From: an uncultured Clostridia bacterium
GTDB taxonomy: Bacteria; Bacillota; Clostridia; TANB77; CAG-465
Reading direction: 5' to 3'
Assembly: GCA_934132895.1 (NCBI GenBank)
Contig: CAKPAG010000001.1
Location: 124,001 to 188,000, forward strand
Length of the DNA: 64,000 nucleotides
Shown: piece by piece, positions 11,001-21,733 of the stretch
How positions within the stretch are numbered: position 1 is the first letter of the stretch
How the letters are laid out: the number at the start of each line of letters is the position of its first letter
Made by a program: the position numbers and the translations under genes
The notes under the pieces: model-generated
What the model saw: only the letters and a program-made list of their open reading frames with translations
What the model was told of the DNA's origin: nothing
The model's database searches: none

Positions 11001-11469
11001 CATTTACACTTATTCCTTTCAAGGAATAAACATTAAAACTAGGATAAGCACAAATAAATTTTTTCTCTTCAGTATTTCCATCGTTTTGGTTAATATTTAT
11101 ATTTTGCGCTTCTAACATACTTAAATCAACAACAAAAAAAGAATTATTAGTATCCTTATTTAATTCTGCTTCTTTTAAAAATTCATCATCCAATTGATAT
11201 AAATTTTTTACGCTATTTTTTACGCTATTAATATTATCAAATTCTTGTTGTTCATTCTCTAAATCTTTTGGAAAAGTTCCTTCAGAAATATAATATGACT
11301 TAACTGCATCTTCTATAGTTGCAATTTCATAAGCAAAGCCATTAAGCCTAGACTCTCTTATACTAGAGTCTAAGCTTGTTACTACAGCTACTGCTAAAAT
11401 TATTGCTACTGTAATAGTCACTATTAATATTATTAAACTTATACCTTTTTTTTCATTTTTATATTTCAT
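8082..11469 (-). CDS. Giant prepilin-like surface protein with Ig-like and beta-helix regions, +1 frameshift at CGG
   Basis: About 1128 residues after recoding. The N-terminus is a type IV prepilin-like signal (KKGISLIILIVTITVAIILA) with the cleavage-type G before a hydrophobic helix. After codon 188 the zero frame would end 8 codons later; skipping the C of CGG gives NGAKLTVTHNTSTW and runs 940 codons. The downstream part has a BIG2 bacterial Ig-like domain near residues 490-580 (SLNKTILNMSENSTETLIA, then VNWESSDTTVATVDQSGNVT), then Asn-rich repeats resembling a beta-helix. The same NAPVISDI-type module occurs in the neighbour, so the two are paralogues. Role is probably surface display or adhesion. 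Confidence 0.75.
10903..10905 (-). other. CGG +1 recoding site in the 8.1-11.5 kb prepilin-like gene
   Basis: Minus-strand context GGC AAC CGG AGC AAA ATT. Skipping the C gives AAC GGA GCA AAA TTA ACA, entering a 940-codon open frame. The downstream ORF has no ribosome binding site of its own at its first ATG and begins mid-domain. The neighbouring paralogue has the homologous segment (LTVKRLKKTWTSK) in one continuous frame. Confidence 0.8.
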
Positions 11470-11505
11470 ATATATTCCTCATCAATAATTAAAAATATTC
11501 TGCTC

Positions 11506-14500
11506 TTATTTAGGAGTACCTTCTTGCCAGTATAACGCTGGATATTCTTGTTCTTTTATCATTTTAAATATAGGTTCACCACTATCAGAAATTTGGTTAT
11601 TATTTATCCTTTTACAAAACTCCTCTGTTTTCATTTCAGCTTCAGTAACATAGGTTGTTCCACTTGCATTTGAAGAATTGTTTCTAGATGTATACACATT
11701 AGTAAATGTGATTTTATTATTATCATTATAATTTGCTTCGTAAAAAACAGTTGCACCTTTTCCATAACAGTTTTCAATTTTTATAGTTGTAGCCGATGAA
11801 TCATAACTTTCATCAAATCTGGCTAATAAAGGATAATACTCAGAACTAAACGTATAACAATTTTTTATATATACATTTCCTTTAGAGGCAGCTCCAATAA
11901 ATGTCGCTTCTCTTTTTGTAGAAGTATTATCTTTAAATGCTCCATTATTAAAACAATTTAGTATATACAAATCTGTTTCTGTTCCATCAGGAATAGTGTC
12001 TTTCTTTTTATAATAGGTTCCTCCACATATACCACTCATTCTTCTAAAATAACTTATATTTCCCAAATTAGCCGAATTAATCACACTGCCCATAGCACTA
12101 CCACAAATTCCTCCAACATAATTATCTGCATTATAATCAGATGAAGAATAATTTCCACTTCCTGATATATTTCCTAAATTTTTACAATTAAGTATTTTTC
12201 CTGAACTTAATCCAGATATTCCTCCACATGATATTACTTTTATAGAAGTGTCATATGTAGGTCTTAAAGTTATCTCTCCCTCGTTAATACAATCTTCAAT
12301 AGTTCCTTTATTTTCTTTACATATTCCACCGCCACTAGTATAGAAAAACATATCTGCAGTATTTTTACAATTTTTTATTGTTCCATAATTCCAACAAGCT
12401 ATACCGTGCGTTTCCAGGAGAATGTCCAGCTCCACTTTGACCTTGAGAAATTTCTTTTTCATTAATGCAATTTTCAATAGTCCCATAATTATTGCTACAA
12501 ATTCCAACTCTCATACAATCAATATTATGTCCTGTAGTTTCTTTATAAGGATCAATTACGACATTTTTTATTACTCCATAATTATCATGAAAAATATATT
12601 CACTAGTTGCAAATTTATTTCCATTTCCATCTAAAGTACCTTTAAATTTGCTATCATATAAAAATAGATTTTTATAGTTATAGTGTAGTGAATCTTTATA
12701 AGCACTTAAATCTAAATCGTTTAACATTACTATATTTTTACCTTCAAGTGTCCTTACCTTCTCATCTACATCCTCAGAATACTTAACTGCCCCTGATGTA
12801 ATATTATATATTCCAATCATCTGCTCAGGTTTACTTATATTATAATTTACTTTATAAACATATAAATTACTTGTTGTTATTTTATTAGCAATCTTTTCTA
12901 TATAATATATTTGTTTTCCTTCATATCCTATAACTTCTGCTTCATTTAATACTAATTCTGTTCCTTGCACATTTAAAGTATCTTCCATATCTGTCCAATA
13001 GTATGTGGCTCCATCTTTAGGATTTTCTACACTTAGTGTAAATGTTTCTCCTACAGTTGGTACTTCTTTTACTGTAACATCTGAAGCTACATCATTTACA
13101 CTAAATTCAAATATTCTTTCTTGCACTTCTTCAACATTTGTATCAGTAGTATTTTTAAATGTTCCTTCTATCTTTACATACACTTTATCTGTAATGTTTA
13201 AATTTTCTTTATAATCATCCACTAATTCTTTTAAATTTTGTGGATTTCCTGTAGTTGTTTTGGTTACTGGTGTTGTATAATTTTTTCCATCCGTACTTAT
13301 TGATACCTTATATCCTGATATGTAGTTTCCTGTTTGTTCCGAATTAAATAATGAATAAAATGTTAAGCCTGCATTACTTATAGATTCTAATTTACATCCG
13401 ACATAGTCCTTTTTTATTCCATATCTTATTGGTTTTTCATCTAATTCTACTGGGTAATTTCCTGCTTTATCTATTACTACTAATTGTATTCCTTCTATAT
13501 CTCTTGGTACTTTTAATACTGCATCGCCATCTTTTGATATTGTAGCTTTTTTTCCTCTTGCTTTTATAAACGAAGCATCTAAACTTTCCACTCCATTATA
13601 ATAATATTCTATGCCACATTTATCACCATTTCCTGTATATTTAGTTAAATATGCATACCTTATTTCCTTTACTCCACTTATATCATCTTCAACATTAAAT
13701 GATATAACATTATCTTCATTGGTTTGAGTTATATTCCAAGTATTTGGGGCATCATACGTTGGAGCTTGTATATCATAATTTGATAAATCTACTTCTAATT
13801 CATCTGTTAATTCACCTGTAACTTTTTTAAATACTATTGATTTATTTTTTGATGAATAAAACTTACTTACATTTCCAAAACTTGCTCCTGGTATATCTCC
13901 TAATTTATTTATTGTATAACTTGATTGTAATGTAAAGTTACTACTAGAGATTTCTTTTCCTTCTGCCATTAATTTTGCTGAAATGTCCCCTGTTGTATTT
14001 GATACATTAAGTGTTATTCCCATTTTACTTGTCCAAGTTTTCTTTAATCTTTTTACTGTTAAACTTCCAACTTCTGTTACTACGACCTCTCCTTCACTTG
14101 CTGTTGATACTTGACCAACATATTTTATCAATTTACTTAATGAAAAATAAGTTTCTCCTCCTGTTTTTACACCTTTTAAATAATATACTTTATTTGTATT
14201 AGCTGATACCACATATATATCATCATCACTTTTTTTTATTCCTCTTGTTTTCTTGTCCAATGGTAACTTATCTAAATCTAAAACGTAAAATGCTTTTGTT
14301 TCTACCTCACTTGTTATTTCTCCTTCTCCATTACTTTTCATTTCTTCAGTTAACTTATTAAATTTATTACCGTCATTAATTAATTCATTTATTTCTTTAG
14401 GAGAATAAGTTATAAAATCGTCTCCTGCTTCATTCTTTTTAGCTGGATATTCGTCATTTTGAAGATAATACACACTAGTTTCATCCTCAATTGTTTTTAA

Positions 14501-14638
14501 CTCTTCAGCAAATGACGTCTTAGTAGCTTCTGATATTGCACTGCTTACTGACACTATTCCTGCTGATACTAATATTAACCCAACTATTATTGTTATTATT
14601 AATACTATTAATGTTATACCTTTTTTTGTATTTTTCAT
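11506..14638 (-). CDS. Giant prepilin-like surface protein with beta-helix repeats, +1 frameshift at CGG
   Basis: About 1043 residues after recoding. The N-terminus (KKGITLIVLIITIIVGLILV) is a prepilin-type signal; the ATG at 14638 is preceded by GAGGAG at a rather long spacing, and a TTG at 14647 is an alternative start. The middle shares the SVEDDISGVKEIRY / DYDIQAPT module with the next gene downstream. Near the C-terminus are repeats of the form YGTIENCINE / KGTIEDCINEGE, as in GLUG-like beta-helices. The frame breaks inside this repeat array at CGG; skipping the C gives GIACWNYGTIKNCKN and preserves the repeat. It lies 37 bases upstream of its paralogue. Confidence 0.75.
12404..12406 (-). 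other. CGG +1 recoding site inside a beta-helix repeat array
   Basis: Minus-strand context GGA AAC GCA CGG TAT AGC. Zero-frame translation leaves the repeat pattern and stops 13 codons later. Skipping the C gives GCA GGT ATA GCT TGT TGG AAT, so NYGTIKNC follows in register with the preceding NYGTIENC repeat. The repeat periodicity itself shows which frame is right. Confidence 0.85.
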
Positions 14639-14918
14639 ATATATCAAACTCTCCTCTTTATAATTTTATCTTTACATTTATTATTATCTTTTTAAAATAT
14701 AATTACTCATAAAACATTATATATCAAATTTATATATCTTGCAATAATTCAAATTAATTTTTTTTATTTTTTTTAACGCTTATTATATAATAATTTTTAA
14801 TCAACTTAATACATAATATATATTAATTAAAAATAGTATATGGTTTACGATAATTTAATAATATATATTATTGCTATTTAATTTAATGCATGGTATAATA
14901 TATATGGTGATTTATCTT

Positions 14919-15434
14919 ATGGAAATAACAAAAGATTACTTAAAAAATAATCTTGATTTTTTTAAGGACACTTTCAAAAAACAAGAAGTAAATATACACT
15001 TTCTTTCCAAAAGTGAAACTGATACTAAATATTTAGCTTATGAAATTTCTAAGGCTTTACAAAAAGAAGATGTAATTGTTTTAAATGGTGAACTTGGAAG
15101 TGGGAAAACTGCTTTTATGTATGGAGTTGCTAAATACTTTAATATTGAAAATGAAATTAGTAGTCCAACATTTACTATAGTAAACGAATATAACTCAAAA
15201 TGTAGTGATAAATATACAGATTCTATTAACATATACCATTTTGATGTATATAGATTAGAAGATGAAACTGAATTTTTAGACCAAATAGGGACAGAATACT
15301 TTGAAAATGGTATTTCATTTATTGAATGGGGAAATATTATTGCAAATATTCTTCCTAAAAAAGCTATATTTATTGATATAACAAAAGATGATAAAGATTA
15401 TGACATGCGTCATATTCATATATGGAGGAAATAA
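14919..15434 (+). CDS. tsaE: tRNA N6-threonylcarbamoyladenosine biosynthesis ATPase TsaE
   Basis: P-loop ATPase that works with TsaB and TsaD to make t6A37 in ANN-decoding tRNAs. Walker A is NGELGSGKTAFMYG and is followed by SSPTFTIVNEY, the family signature; the C-terminal IEWGNI matches the conserved E-W motif. The start at MEITKD is chosen because the 16 upstream codons have no family counterpart. It is about 170 residues, slightly longer than usual at the N-terminus. tsaB starts two bases after its stop. Confidence 0.92.
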   Translation: MEITKDYLKNNLDFFKDTFKKQEVNIHFLSKSETDTKYLAYEISKALQKEDVIVLNGELGSGKTAFMYGVAKYFNIENEISSPTFTIVNEYNSKCSDKYTDSINIYHFDVYRLEDETEFLDQIGTEYFENGISFIEWGNIIANILPKKAIFIDITKDDKDYDMRHIHIWRK

Positions 15435-15436
15435 CT

Positions 15437-16207
15437 ATGAATATACTTTCTATTGACACAACAACAAAAATTGCTGCTGTTACTTTAAAAAAAGATGATA
15501 AAATTATATCTGAAGCAAAAGAAAATGAAATAACTCATTCTGAAAAACTTTTACCTTTAATTGATGATATACTAAAAAAAGAGAATTTAGATATAACTGA
15601 TATATCTATGTATATGGTATTAAACGGTCCAGGTTCTTTTACTGGAGTAAGAATTGGACTTGCAACAATTAAAGCATTTGCTTTTGTTACAAATACAAAA
15701 ATATTTTCTATCTCTTCTTTAAAAGCTATGGCTATAGTTTCATATTTAAAAAATATGAATGATAAAAATAACGAAACTAAAACTAAATATATATTGTCTT
15801 TAATTGATGCAAGAAATGATAGAGCATATTATTCTTTAAATAAAGTATATATTAAAGATGATAAAATTATATGTGAAAATATTATATCAGAAGATAATGA
15901 TATTTTAGAAAATATATCTTCTATTTTAAAAAATCATATTATACAAAATTCAAATACTATAAAAAACATATCTATTATTTCTAATTTTAAAGATGATACT
16001 TTAAATAGCTTAAAAGAAATATTTAATTTTGAAAATATCAATGTTCCTTTTAAATTACAGTCATTATATCCTACTACAGAAGATTTACTAAGTATTTATG
16101 ACAATCTTTACAACGTAAATGAATACATATTTGATACTTATACTTTAGATGCAAATTATGTAAGAGTTTCACAAGCTGAAAGGATAAAAAATGAAAAAAA
16201 TAATTGA
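15437..16207 (+). CDS. tsaB: tRNA t6A biosynthesis protein TsaB
   Basis: ASKHA-fold partner of TsaD and TsaE. It starts at MNILSIDTTTK after GGAGGAAATAACT; the ribosome binding site lies inside the end of tsaE. Conserved NGPGSFTGVRIGLATIKAFA is present near residues 62-81. It is 256 residues, near family length. rimI overlaps its end by 17 bases, so tsaE-tsaB-rimI is a tight operon, as in many Firmicutes. tsaD is not in the window. Confidence 0.93.
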   Translation: MNILSIDTTTKIAAVTLKKDDKIISEAKENEITHSEKLLPLIDDILKKENLDITDISMYMVLNGPGSFTGVRIGLATIKAFAFVTNTKIFSISSLKAMAIVSYLKNMNDKNNETKTKYILSLIDARNDRAYYSLNKVYIKDDKIICENIISEDNDILENISSILKNHIIQNSNTIKNISIISNFKDDTLNSLKEIFNFENINVPFKLQSLYPTTEDLLSIYDNLYNVNEYIFDTYTLDANYVRVSQAERIKNEKNN

Positions 16208-16649
16208 TGATTTAATTTTTAGACCATTAGAGGAAAATGAAATAAATGAAATTTTAGAATTAGAAAAATCACAGTCAGTACATATATTAAGTAAAAATAT
16301 AATATCACAAGAGCTAAAAAATAGTTTAAATTCTAAATATTTTGTTGCAACCTACAAAGATGAAATTATAGCATATATATCAATATCTATAATATTAGAT
16401 GTATGTGATATATCTAGTATAGTAGTAAAAAAAGAATATGAAAAAAATGGTGTTGGAAATTATTTATTAACTAAGGTATTTGAAAAGTGTAAAAGCATGG
16501 AAGTAAAAAAAATACTTCTAGAAGTTAGAAAATCTAATGAAAAAGCAATTAAGTTATATACTAAAAATAACTTTACAAAAATAGCCGAACGAAAAAACTA
16601 TTATACTTTACCTAAAGAAGACGCATATATTTTTGAATACATGTTATAA
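16191..16649 (+). CDS. rimI: Ribosomal protein S18-alanine N-acetyltransferase-like GNAT
   Basis: A 152-residue GNAT acetyltransferase. The acetyl-CoA-binding loop is seen as VVKKEYEKNGVGNYLL near residues 80-95, followed by EVRKSNEKAIKLYTKNNF, typical of RimI. The name is supported by its position directly after tsaE-tsaB, the usual place of rimI in Firmicutes. Its start overlaps tsaB and has an AAAGGAT ribosome binding site. Confidence 0.87.
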   Translation: MKKIIDDLIFRPLEENEINEILELEKSQSVHILSKNIISQELKNSLNSKYFVATYKDEIIAYISISIILDVCDISSIVVKKEYEKNGVGNYLLTKVFEKCKSMEVKKILLEVRKSNEKAIKLYTKNNFTKIAERKNYYTLPKEDAYIFEYML

Positions 16650-16688
16650 TGAGATAGCAATTTTTATACTACTATCTCATTATTTTTT
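16649..16688 (+). terminator. Terminator of the tsaE-tsaB-rimI operon
   Basis: TGAGATAG and CTATCTCA form an eight-pair stem followed by TTATTTTTTT. The 256 bases from here to the next gene are AT-rich, and I see nothing else in them apart from the ribosome binding site of the protease gene. Confidence 0.9.
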
Positions 16689-16944
16689 TAAAGTATATAT
16701 TCAACCTAAAAAATCATACATTTATATTACAGTAGTATTTCTTTTTTGTTACATTTTTAAATTTCATTTACTTTTCCTTTATTATTTTTTTCCTTTATAT
16801 TAAAATAATATATATAATTTAAATATATAATATATAATTCATGAATAGTAATATATGTCGCACTAATTGATAGAATAAATGAAGTATAAACATAGCTACA
16901 AATACCAAAAATAACATGAATTTGTTTTTTGGAGGATTAAACAT

Positions 16945-19374
16945 ATGAAAAAAGTAAAAGAACTTAAATATACTGAACTAAAAGAAGATTTTAACGTAGA
17001 TAATCTTGACTTTGAAACAACCAAAGATGTCACACCTTTAAACTCTGTCATGGGGCAAAAAAGAGCTTTAGAAGCAATAAAGGCTGCAATGCAAATTGAC
17101 GAAAAAGGCTTTAACTTATATGTTTCTGGAAGCGTTGGTATCGGTAAAACAGCTTATGTACTTTCAATAGTAAATAACTTAAGTCAAAAAGAACCAGTTC
17201 CACAAGACTATTGTTATATCTATAACTTTGATGAGCCTAACTCGCCTATAGCTGTTGAACTTGAAGCTGGTCAAGGAAATGAATTTAAACAAGATATGAA
17301 TCGTTTTATATCTAATTTACTTAAAAGACTTGCAAAAGATTTAAGTGGTGATGTATACGAAAAAGAAAAGAAAACAATACTTGATAGATACAAAAAAGCA
17401 AAAGAAAATCTTATGGCTGAGTTTGATAAATCTACATTTGAGCAAGGATTTAAAGTAAGAAACACTGAAGGTGGAATATATTTTTCTCCTGTTCACAATG
17501 GAGTTATTTTAAATGAAAAAGATTACAAATTATTGGATGAAAAAACAAGAAAATACTTTGAAGAAAAAAGTCCTAAAATACAAGAACAAACATTAAAAGT
17601 TTTAAAAGAACTTGATGATTTAGATAAACAAGCAGAAAAAGTTATACATGAATGGCAAGAAAATGTAGCTACTTTTGCTGTTACACAATGTATGAGTGAT
17701 TTAAAAATAAAATATAAAAAGAATTTAAAAATCCAAAACTTCTTGTATTCTATTCAAAGTGATGTAATAAATAATATAGATATTTTTAAACAATATGAAG
17801 ATATGAAAAACACACCTACTACTCCACAAAATCCACAGGCTATGCAGATGGCTATGATGGCAAATGCTATGAAAAAAGCTGAAAAGCCTTGGGAAAATTA
17901 CAGAGTAAATGTAGTTGTAGATAACGATAGACTTTACCATGCACCTGTTGTAGTTTGCAAAAATCCTAATTACTTTGATTTGTTTGGAAAACTAGAATTT
18001 GAAACAGGACCACAAGGTGTAAAAACTAATTATAGGATGTTAAAATCAGGACTTGTACACAAAGCTAATGGTGGTTATTTAATTATAAACGTAAAAGACT
18101 TACTAGCAAGTGCTCCTACTTGGGAAGCTTTTAAAAGAGTTTTAAGAAACAAAGAACTTTCTATTGATAGTTCAAGAGATATAGCACAACCAGTAACAGT
18201 AGTATCTTTAAAACCTGAACCTATTCCAATTAACATGCAAGTTATTCTTGTAGGTTCTGAACTACATTATCAACAGCTTTGCTCAATGGACGTAGATTTC
18301 AAAAAATTGTTTAAAATGAAAGCTGATTTTGATGATACTGTTGAAAGAAATAAAGAAAACACTCAAAAGTTAATTGAATATATTTCTTATGTATGCAAAA
18401 TAAATAATTTACTTCCAGTGGATAAAACAGGTATTAAAGAATTAGTTGAATATTCTTCTAGACTTGCTGCTAACAAGAAAAAATTAACAGCAATAAAAAA
18501 TGATATTGCAGATATGGTTATAGAATCAAACTATGTTGCAAAATCTTCTAAAAGGAAAGTTATATCTTCTACTGAGGTATTAAAAGCATTAAGTACAAAA
18601 ATAGATAGATTTTCAAAATATGAAGATTCAATGAATGAATTACTTCAAAATGGTGATATAATAATTTCAACTGACGGTGAAAAAGTAGGTCAAATTAATG
18701 GCCTTACAATTGCTGTAACTGGTGATTGTACTTTTGGCAGACCTGTTAGAATAACAGCTAATACATTTATTGGAAAATCAGGAGTTGTAAATATAGAACG
18801 TGAAGTTGCACTTAGTGGTTCTTCTCATTCAAAAGGAGTATATATTCTATCAGCATACATTGGTGAAAAATATGCTCAAGATGCTCCACTTTCTCTTACT
18901 GCAAGTATTTGTTTTGAGCAGTTATATAATGGTGTTGATGGAGATAGTGCTTCTTCAACAGAGCTTTACGCAATACTGTCAAGTCTTTCTGGTGTACCAA
19001 TAAAACAAAACTTAGCCGTAACAGGCTCAGTAAACCAAAAAGGTGAAATTCAACCTATTGGTGGTGTAACTGATAAAATTGAAGGTTTCTTTAAAGTATG
19101 TAAAGAAAAAGGTCTTAAAGGAGATAATGGAGTTTTAATACCTGTACAAAATGTAAAGAATTTAACTTTAAATGATGAAGTTATTGAAGCAGTTAAAAAT
19201 GGTGAATTCCATATATATCCTATTTCAACTATTGATGAAGGAATTGAAATATTAACAGGAAAAGAATCTGGTAGTATATTAGAAAACGGTAAATATGAAG
19301 AAGGCAGTATAAATGCTCTTGTTCAAGAAAAATTAAATAAATATGCAAAAAATGCTATTAAATTTAATATGTAA
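16945..19374 (+). CDS. Lon-family ATP-dependent protease (LonB/YcbZ-like)
   Basis: An 809-residue protein with a divergent AAA ATPase (Walker A GSVGIGKTAYV near residue 65) and a C-terminal Lon peptidase domain. The catalytic serine lies in GDSASSTELYAILSSLS near residue 672 and the lysine in NQKGEIQPIGGVTDKIEG near residue 715. The long helical insertion between the two fits the COG1067 group, not classical LonA. It starts at an ATG after TTGGAGGATTAAACAT. It stands alone and is flanked by terminators. No in-frame CGG. Confidence 0.9.
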   Translation: MKKVKELKYTELKEDFNVDNLDFETTKDVTPLNSVMGQKRALEAIKAAMQIDEKGFNLYVSGSVGIGKTAYVLSIVNNLSQKEPVPQDYCYIYNFDEPNSPIAVELEAGQGNEFKQDMNRFISNLLKRLAKDLSGDVYEKEKKTILDRYKKAKENLMAEFDKSTFEQGFKVRNTEGGIYFSPVHNGVILNEKDYKLLDEKTRKYFEEKSPKIQEQTLKVLKELDDLDKQAEKVIHEWQENVATFAVTQCMSDLKIKYKKNLKIQNFLYSIQSDVINNIDIFKQYEDMKNTPTTPQNPQAMQMAMMANAMKKAEKPWENYRVNVVVDNDRLYHAPVVVCKNPNYFDLFGKLEFETGPQGVKTNYRMLKSGLVHKANGGYLIINVKDLLASAPTWEAFKRVLRNKELSIDSSRDIAQPVTVVSLKPEPIPINMQVILVGSELHYQQLCSMDVDFKKLFKMKADFDDTVERNKENTQKLIEYISYVCKINNLLPVDKTGIKELVEYSSRLAANKKKLTAIKNDIADMVIESNYVAKSSKRKVISSTEVLKALSTKIDRFSKYEDSMNELLQNGDIIISTDGEKVGQINGLTIAVTGDCTFGRPVRITANTFIGKSGVVNIEREVALSGSSHSKGVYILSAYIGEKYAQDAPLSLTASICFEQLYNGVDGDSASSTELYAILSSLSGVPIKQNLAVTGSVNQKGEIQPIGGVTDKIEGFFKVCKEKGLKGDNGVLIPVQNVKNLTLNDEVIEAVKNGEFHIYPISTIDEGIEILTGKESGSILENGKYEEGSINALVQEKLNKYAKNAIKFNM

Positions 19375-19403
19375 TTTTATAACTTTTGATGTATGTAAAA
19401 CAC

Positions 19404-19443
19404 AAAAAAATTCGAGAAGGTAATAACTTACTCGAATTTTTTT
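19404..19443. terminator. Bidirectional terminator
   Basis: AAAAAAATTCGAG and CTCGAATTTTTTT form a symmetric stem with A-run and T-run on each side. It can stop the protease transcript from the left and the small gene from the right. Confidence 0.9.
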
Positions 19444-19525
19444 GTATACTTTAAAATAAGTTTTTAAAGTAATATAATGTAAATTAATTTCACTTTAAAT
19501 TTTTTGCTTTATATTCACATTTTAT

Positions 19526-19675
19526 TTAATGTTTTGCCCTATAAAGCTTATGTGAAATATTTTGTGCTTCTTTATTATTCTTTTTTTGGTAATCTTTATT
19601 AAGTTTTTTTAAATCTTCTTCAGATTTCCGTTTAGATAATAAATATGACTTATAAGTTTTTGAATTAATAGGCAT
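19526..19675 (-). CDS. Small charged protein, 49 residues, with an in-frame CGG
   Basis: A short open frame starting ATG CCT ATT AAT with AAAGGAATG upstream. The product is highly charged (Lys/Glu-rich, likely helical), with no recognised family. Codon 16 is CGG in the context AAA CGG AAA (19628-19630). Skipping the C would give a stop within seven codons, so if the gene is real this CGG is read in frame. It lies between mscS and a bidirectional terminator and fills an otherwise gene-free 400-base gap. Confidence 0.5.
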   Translation of the reverse strand: MPINSKTYKSYLLSKRKSEEDLKKLNKDYQKKNNKEAQNISHKLYRAKH

Positions 19676-19784
19676 AATAATTCATTCCTTTCTTTATTAA
19701 AAGATTTGTTTACTTTATATAATGTATAATCATTATACCACAATTATACATTTTATGTCAACACTATATGACTATATAAATGCA

Positions 19785-20660
19785 TTATTTATCATATATC
19801 TTAATATTACCATTTTTGTATTCATTTATTATATCAAGCCATATACTATTTTCAACATCTCTTGTTTTTTTGGGATGTACTAAATATCTAATATATAATT
19901 CTATATGTGAGTCTACAATTTCTGTATAGATTATTGGTTCTAAGTTATTAAAGTATATTCTATAATCAGTACTTGCATCGTTTACCTGTGTTTCCATTTT
20001 ATCTGGTATTTCTTGTATAATACTATTTTTTCTAACAATCCTATATAGAAGTCTTTTTGTCTTTTTTATATCACTATTTAAATCTATTTTTATTACTATT
20101 TCATTCCATATATATTTAAAAGCTTTAACATAATTTTTTAATGGATATGAAAAAATTATTGAATTTGGTACATGTACTATTCTTCCCGTACTTTGTTCTC
20201 CGTTTACTCTATCACCTATTTCTAATAAATCAAAGCTTGTTGATTTTATATTTACTACATCACCTTTTAGCCCATTTATCTCAATTCTATCCTCTAATGA
20301 AAATGGTCTATTTACACGTATATATATTCCAGCAAAGAAATTTAGAATAACTTCTCTTAAAGATATTGTAATTCCTGCAGATACAAAACTTATTAATGTC
20401 ATCATATTTTTTATATGTGTTTCCCATATAAGGAAAAAAAGTGCAAATGTAATAAAGCTTGAAAAAATACTTACTCTTTTATTAAATAAATACTTATTTT
20501 TCTGATTTTTACTAAATACAAAGAATAACTTAATACACACAGTTTTTATAACATAAATAGCAAGCATAATTACTAAGCTAAATATTACAAGTTTAGCATA
20601 TTCTTCTGGTATTCCAAGCAAATCTTCTATAGTACTTGATATTTTTTCGGTCCATTTCAA
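19785..20660 (-). CDS. MscS-family mechanosensitive channel
   Basis: 291 residues with three N-terminal membrane helices and the MscS core. The pore-lining helix is near residues 95-115 (SFVSAGITISLREVILNFFA), followed by the beta domain GIYIRVNRPFSLEDRIEING. The C-terminal region has the mixed alpha/beta fold of the family. It probably releases solutes under hypo-osmotic shock. Single gene, upstream of the small charged ORF. Confidence 0.87.
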   Translation of the reverse strand: MKWTEKISSTIEDLLGIPEEYAKLVIFSLVIMLAIYVIKTVCIKLFFVFSKNQKNKYLFNKRVSIFSSFITFALFFLIWETHIKNMMTLISFVSAGITISLREVILNFFAGIYIRVNRPFSLEDRIEINGLKGDVVNIKSTSFDLLEIGDRVNGEQSTGRIVHVPNSIIFSYPLKNYVKAFKYIWNEIVIKIDLNSDIKKTKRLLYRIVRKNSIIQEIPDKMETQVNDASTDYRIYFNNLEPIIYTEIVDSHIELYIRYLVHPKKTRDVENSIWLDIINEYKNGNIKIYDK

Positions 20661-20761
20661 AATATTATCTCCCCTCTCTCACGCTAATTTAAGGTAGAAA
20701 AATCAAGAAAGTAACTCTTCCTTGACTTTTCATATATATTATTTTATTTATAACTTAAATA

Positions 20762-21733
20762 TTATTTTTTATTTTCTCTTTCATCTTCTTTTTTAAATCC
20801 AACTGCTAAGAAGTTATATAGCACTTCCCAAGCCATAAATGCAGTTACACCAGTTGGATCATGTGGTGGTGAAAGTTCTACAAGATCAAATGCTACAACA
20901 TTTAATCTATTTAAGCTACGAATAACTTCCAATGCTTTCATTCCATTTATTCCGTTATATTTTGGAGTTCCTACTCCTTCACTATATGCAACTTCTAATG
21001 AATCCATGTCAAAAGTTACATATACTGCATCAAAATCTTTATATTTTTCATAAATAAAATCTGATATTTCCTCTTTTGACATGCTATTAAATTCATTTGC
21101 AGTCATAATTGTAATTCCTTGCTCTTCTGCAAAATCATTCCATACACGGTTACAAAGACCTCTTACTCCTATTGTAAGCATATCATGTCCATCTACATAT
21201 CCTTCTTTTATAAGGTTAGTGAATTGGTTACTGTGGTTAATTCTTGAAAAATATGGTGTATCTGGCTCAGTATCATTATGTGCATCAAATTGAATAAGTC
21301 CAATTTTCTTGTAATTTCCACCTTTTTTTACTCCAATTAAAGAACCATATGTTATTGAGTGATCTCCTCCAAGTATTACCGGAAAAGAACCCTCTCTTAC
21401 TTTAGATATAGTTTCTATTATAGCTTGTTGAGTTTTTTCCATATCTCCATGCCAAATATTCATATCTCCTAAATCACATATTTTCAAATCATTAGTTTTT
21501 ACATATTTTCTGTTATCATAATCATAACATTCCATACCATCTATTTTTTTCCACATAGAGCATTCTCTAATTTTTCTTGGAGCCTCATCAGCACCACCCC
21601 TATATGTTAGTCCCATTTCTACTGGAAGTCCAATAACTGATACTTCATAATTTTTACATTCATCAATTGTTACATAATCGCTTGCAACAAAAGTAGCAAT
21701 TCCTGAATGTATCATATCTTCATCATATTTCAT
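20762..21733 (-). CDS. Ureohydrolase (agmatinase/arginase family), variant metal motif
   Basis: 323 residues with arginase-fold metal motifs: GGDHSITYG near 122 and QFDAHNDTEPD near 147. The third motif reads TFDMDSLEVAYSEGVGTP, where most members have DxDxxDPxxAPGxGTP; the two metal Asp residues are kept, but the DP after them is LE. Agmatinase is the nearest guess; arginase or formiminoglutamase is possible. Its ATG overlaps the TGA-side end of the upstream Mur ligase by four bases, so the two are translationally coupled. Confidence 0.75.
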   Translation of the reverse strand: MKYDEDMIHSGIATFVASDYVTIDECKNYEVSVIGLPVEMGLTYRGGADEAPRKIRECSMWKKIDGMECYDYDNRKYVKTNDLKICDLGDMNIWHGDMEKTQQAIIETISKVREGSFPVILGGDHSITYGSLIGVKKGGNYKKIGLIQFDAHNDTEPDTPYFSRINHSNQFTNLIKEGYVDGHDMLTIGVRGLCNRVWNDFAEEQGITIMTANEFNSMSKEEISDFIYEKYKDFDAVYVTFDMDSLEVAYSEGVGTPKYNGINGMKALEVIRSLNRLNVVAFDLVELSPPHDPTGVTAFMAWEVLYNFLAVGFKKEDERENKK

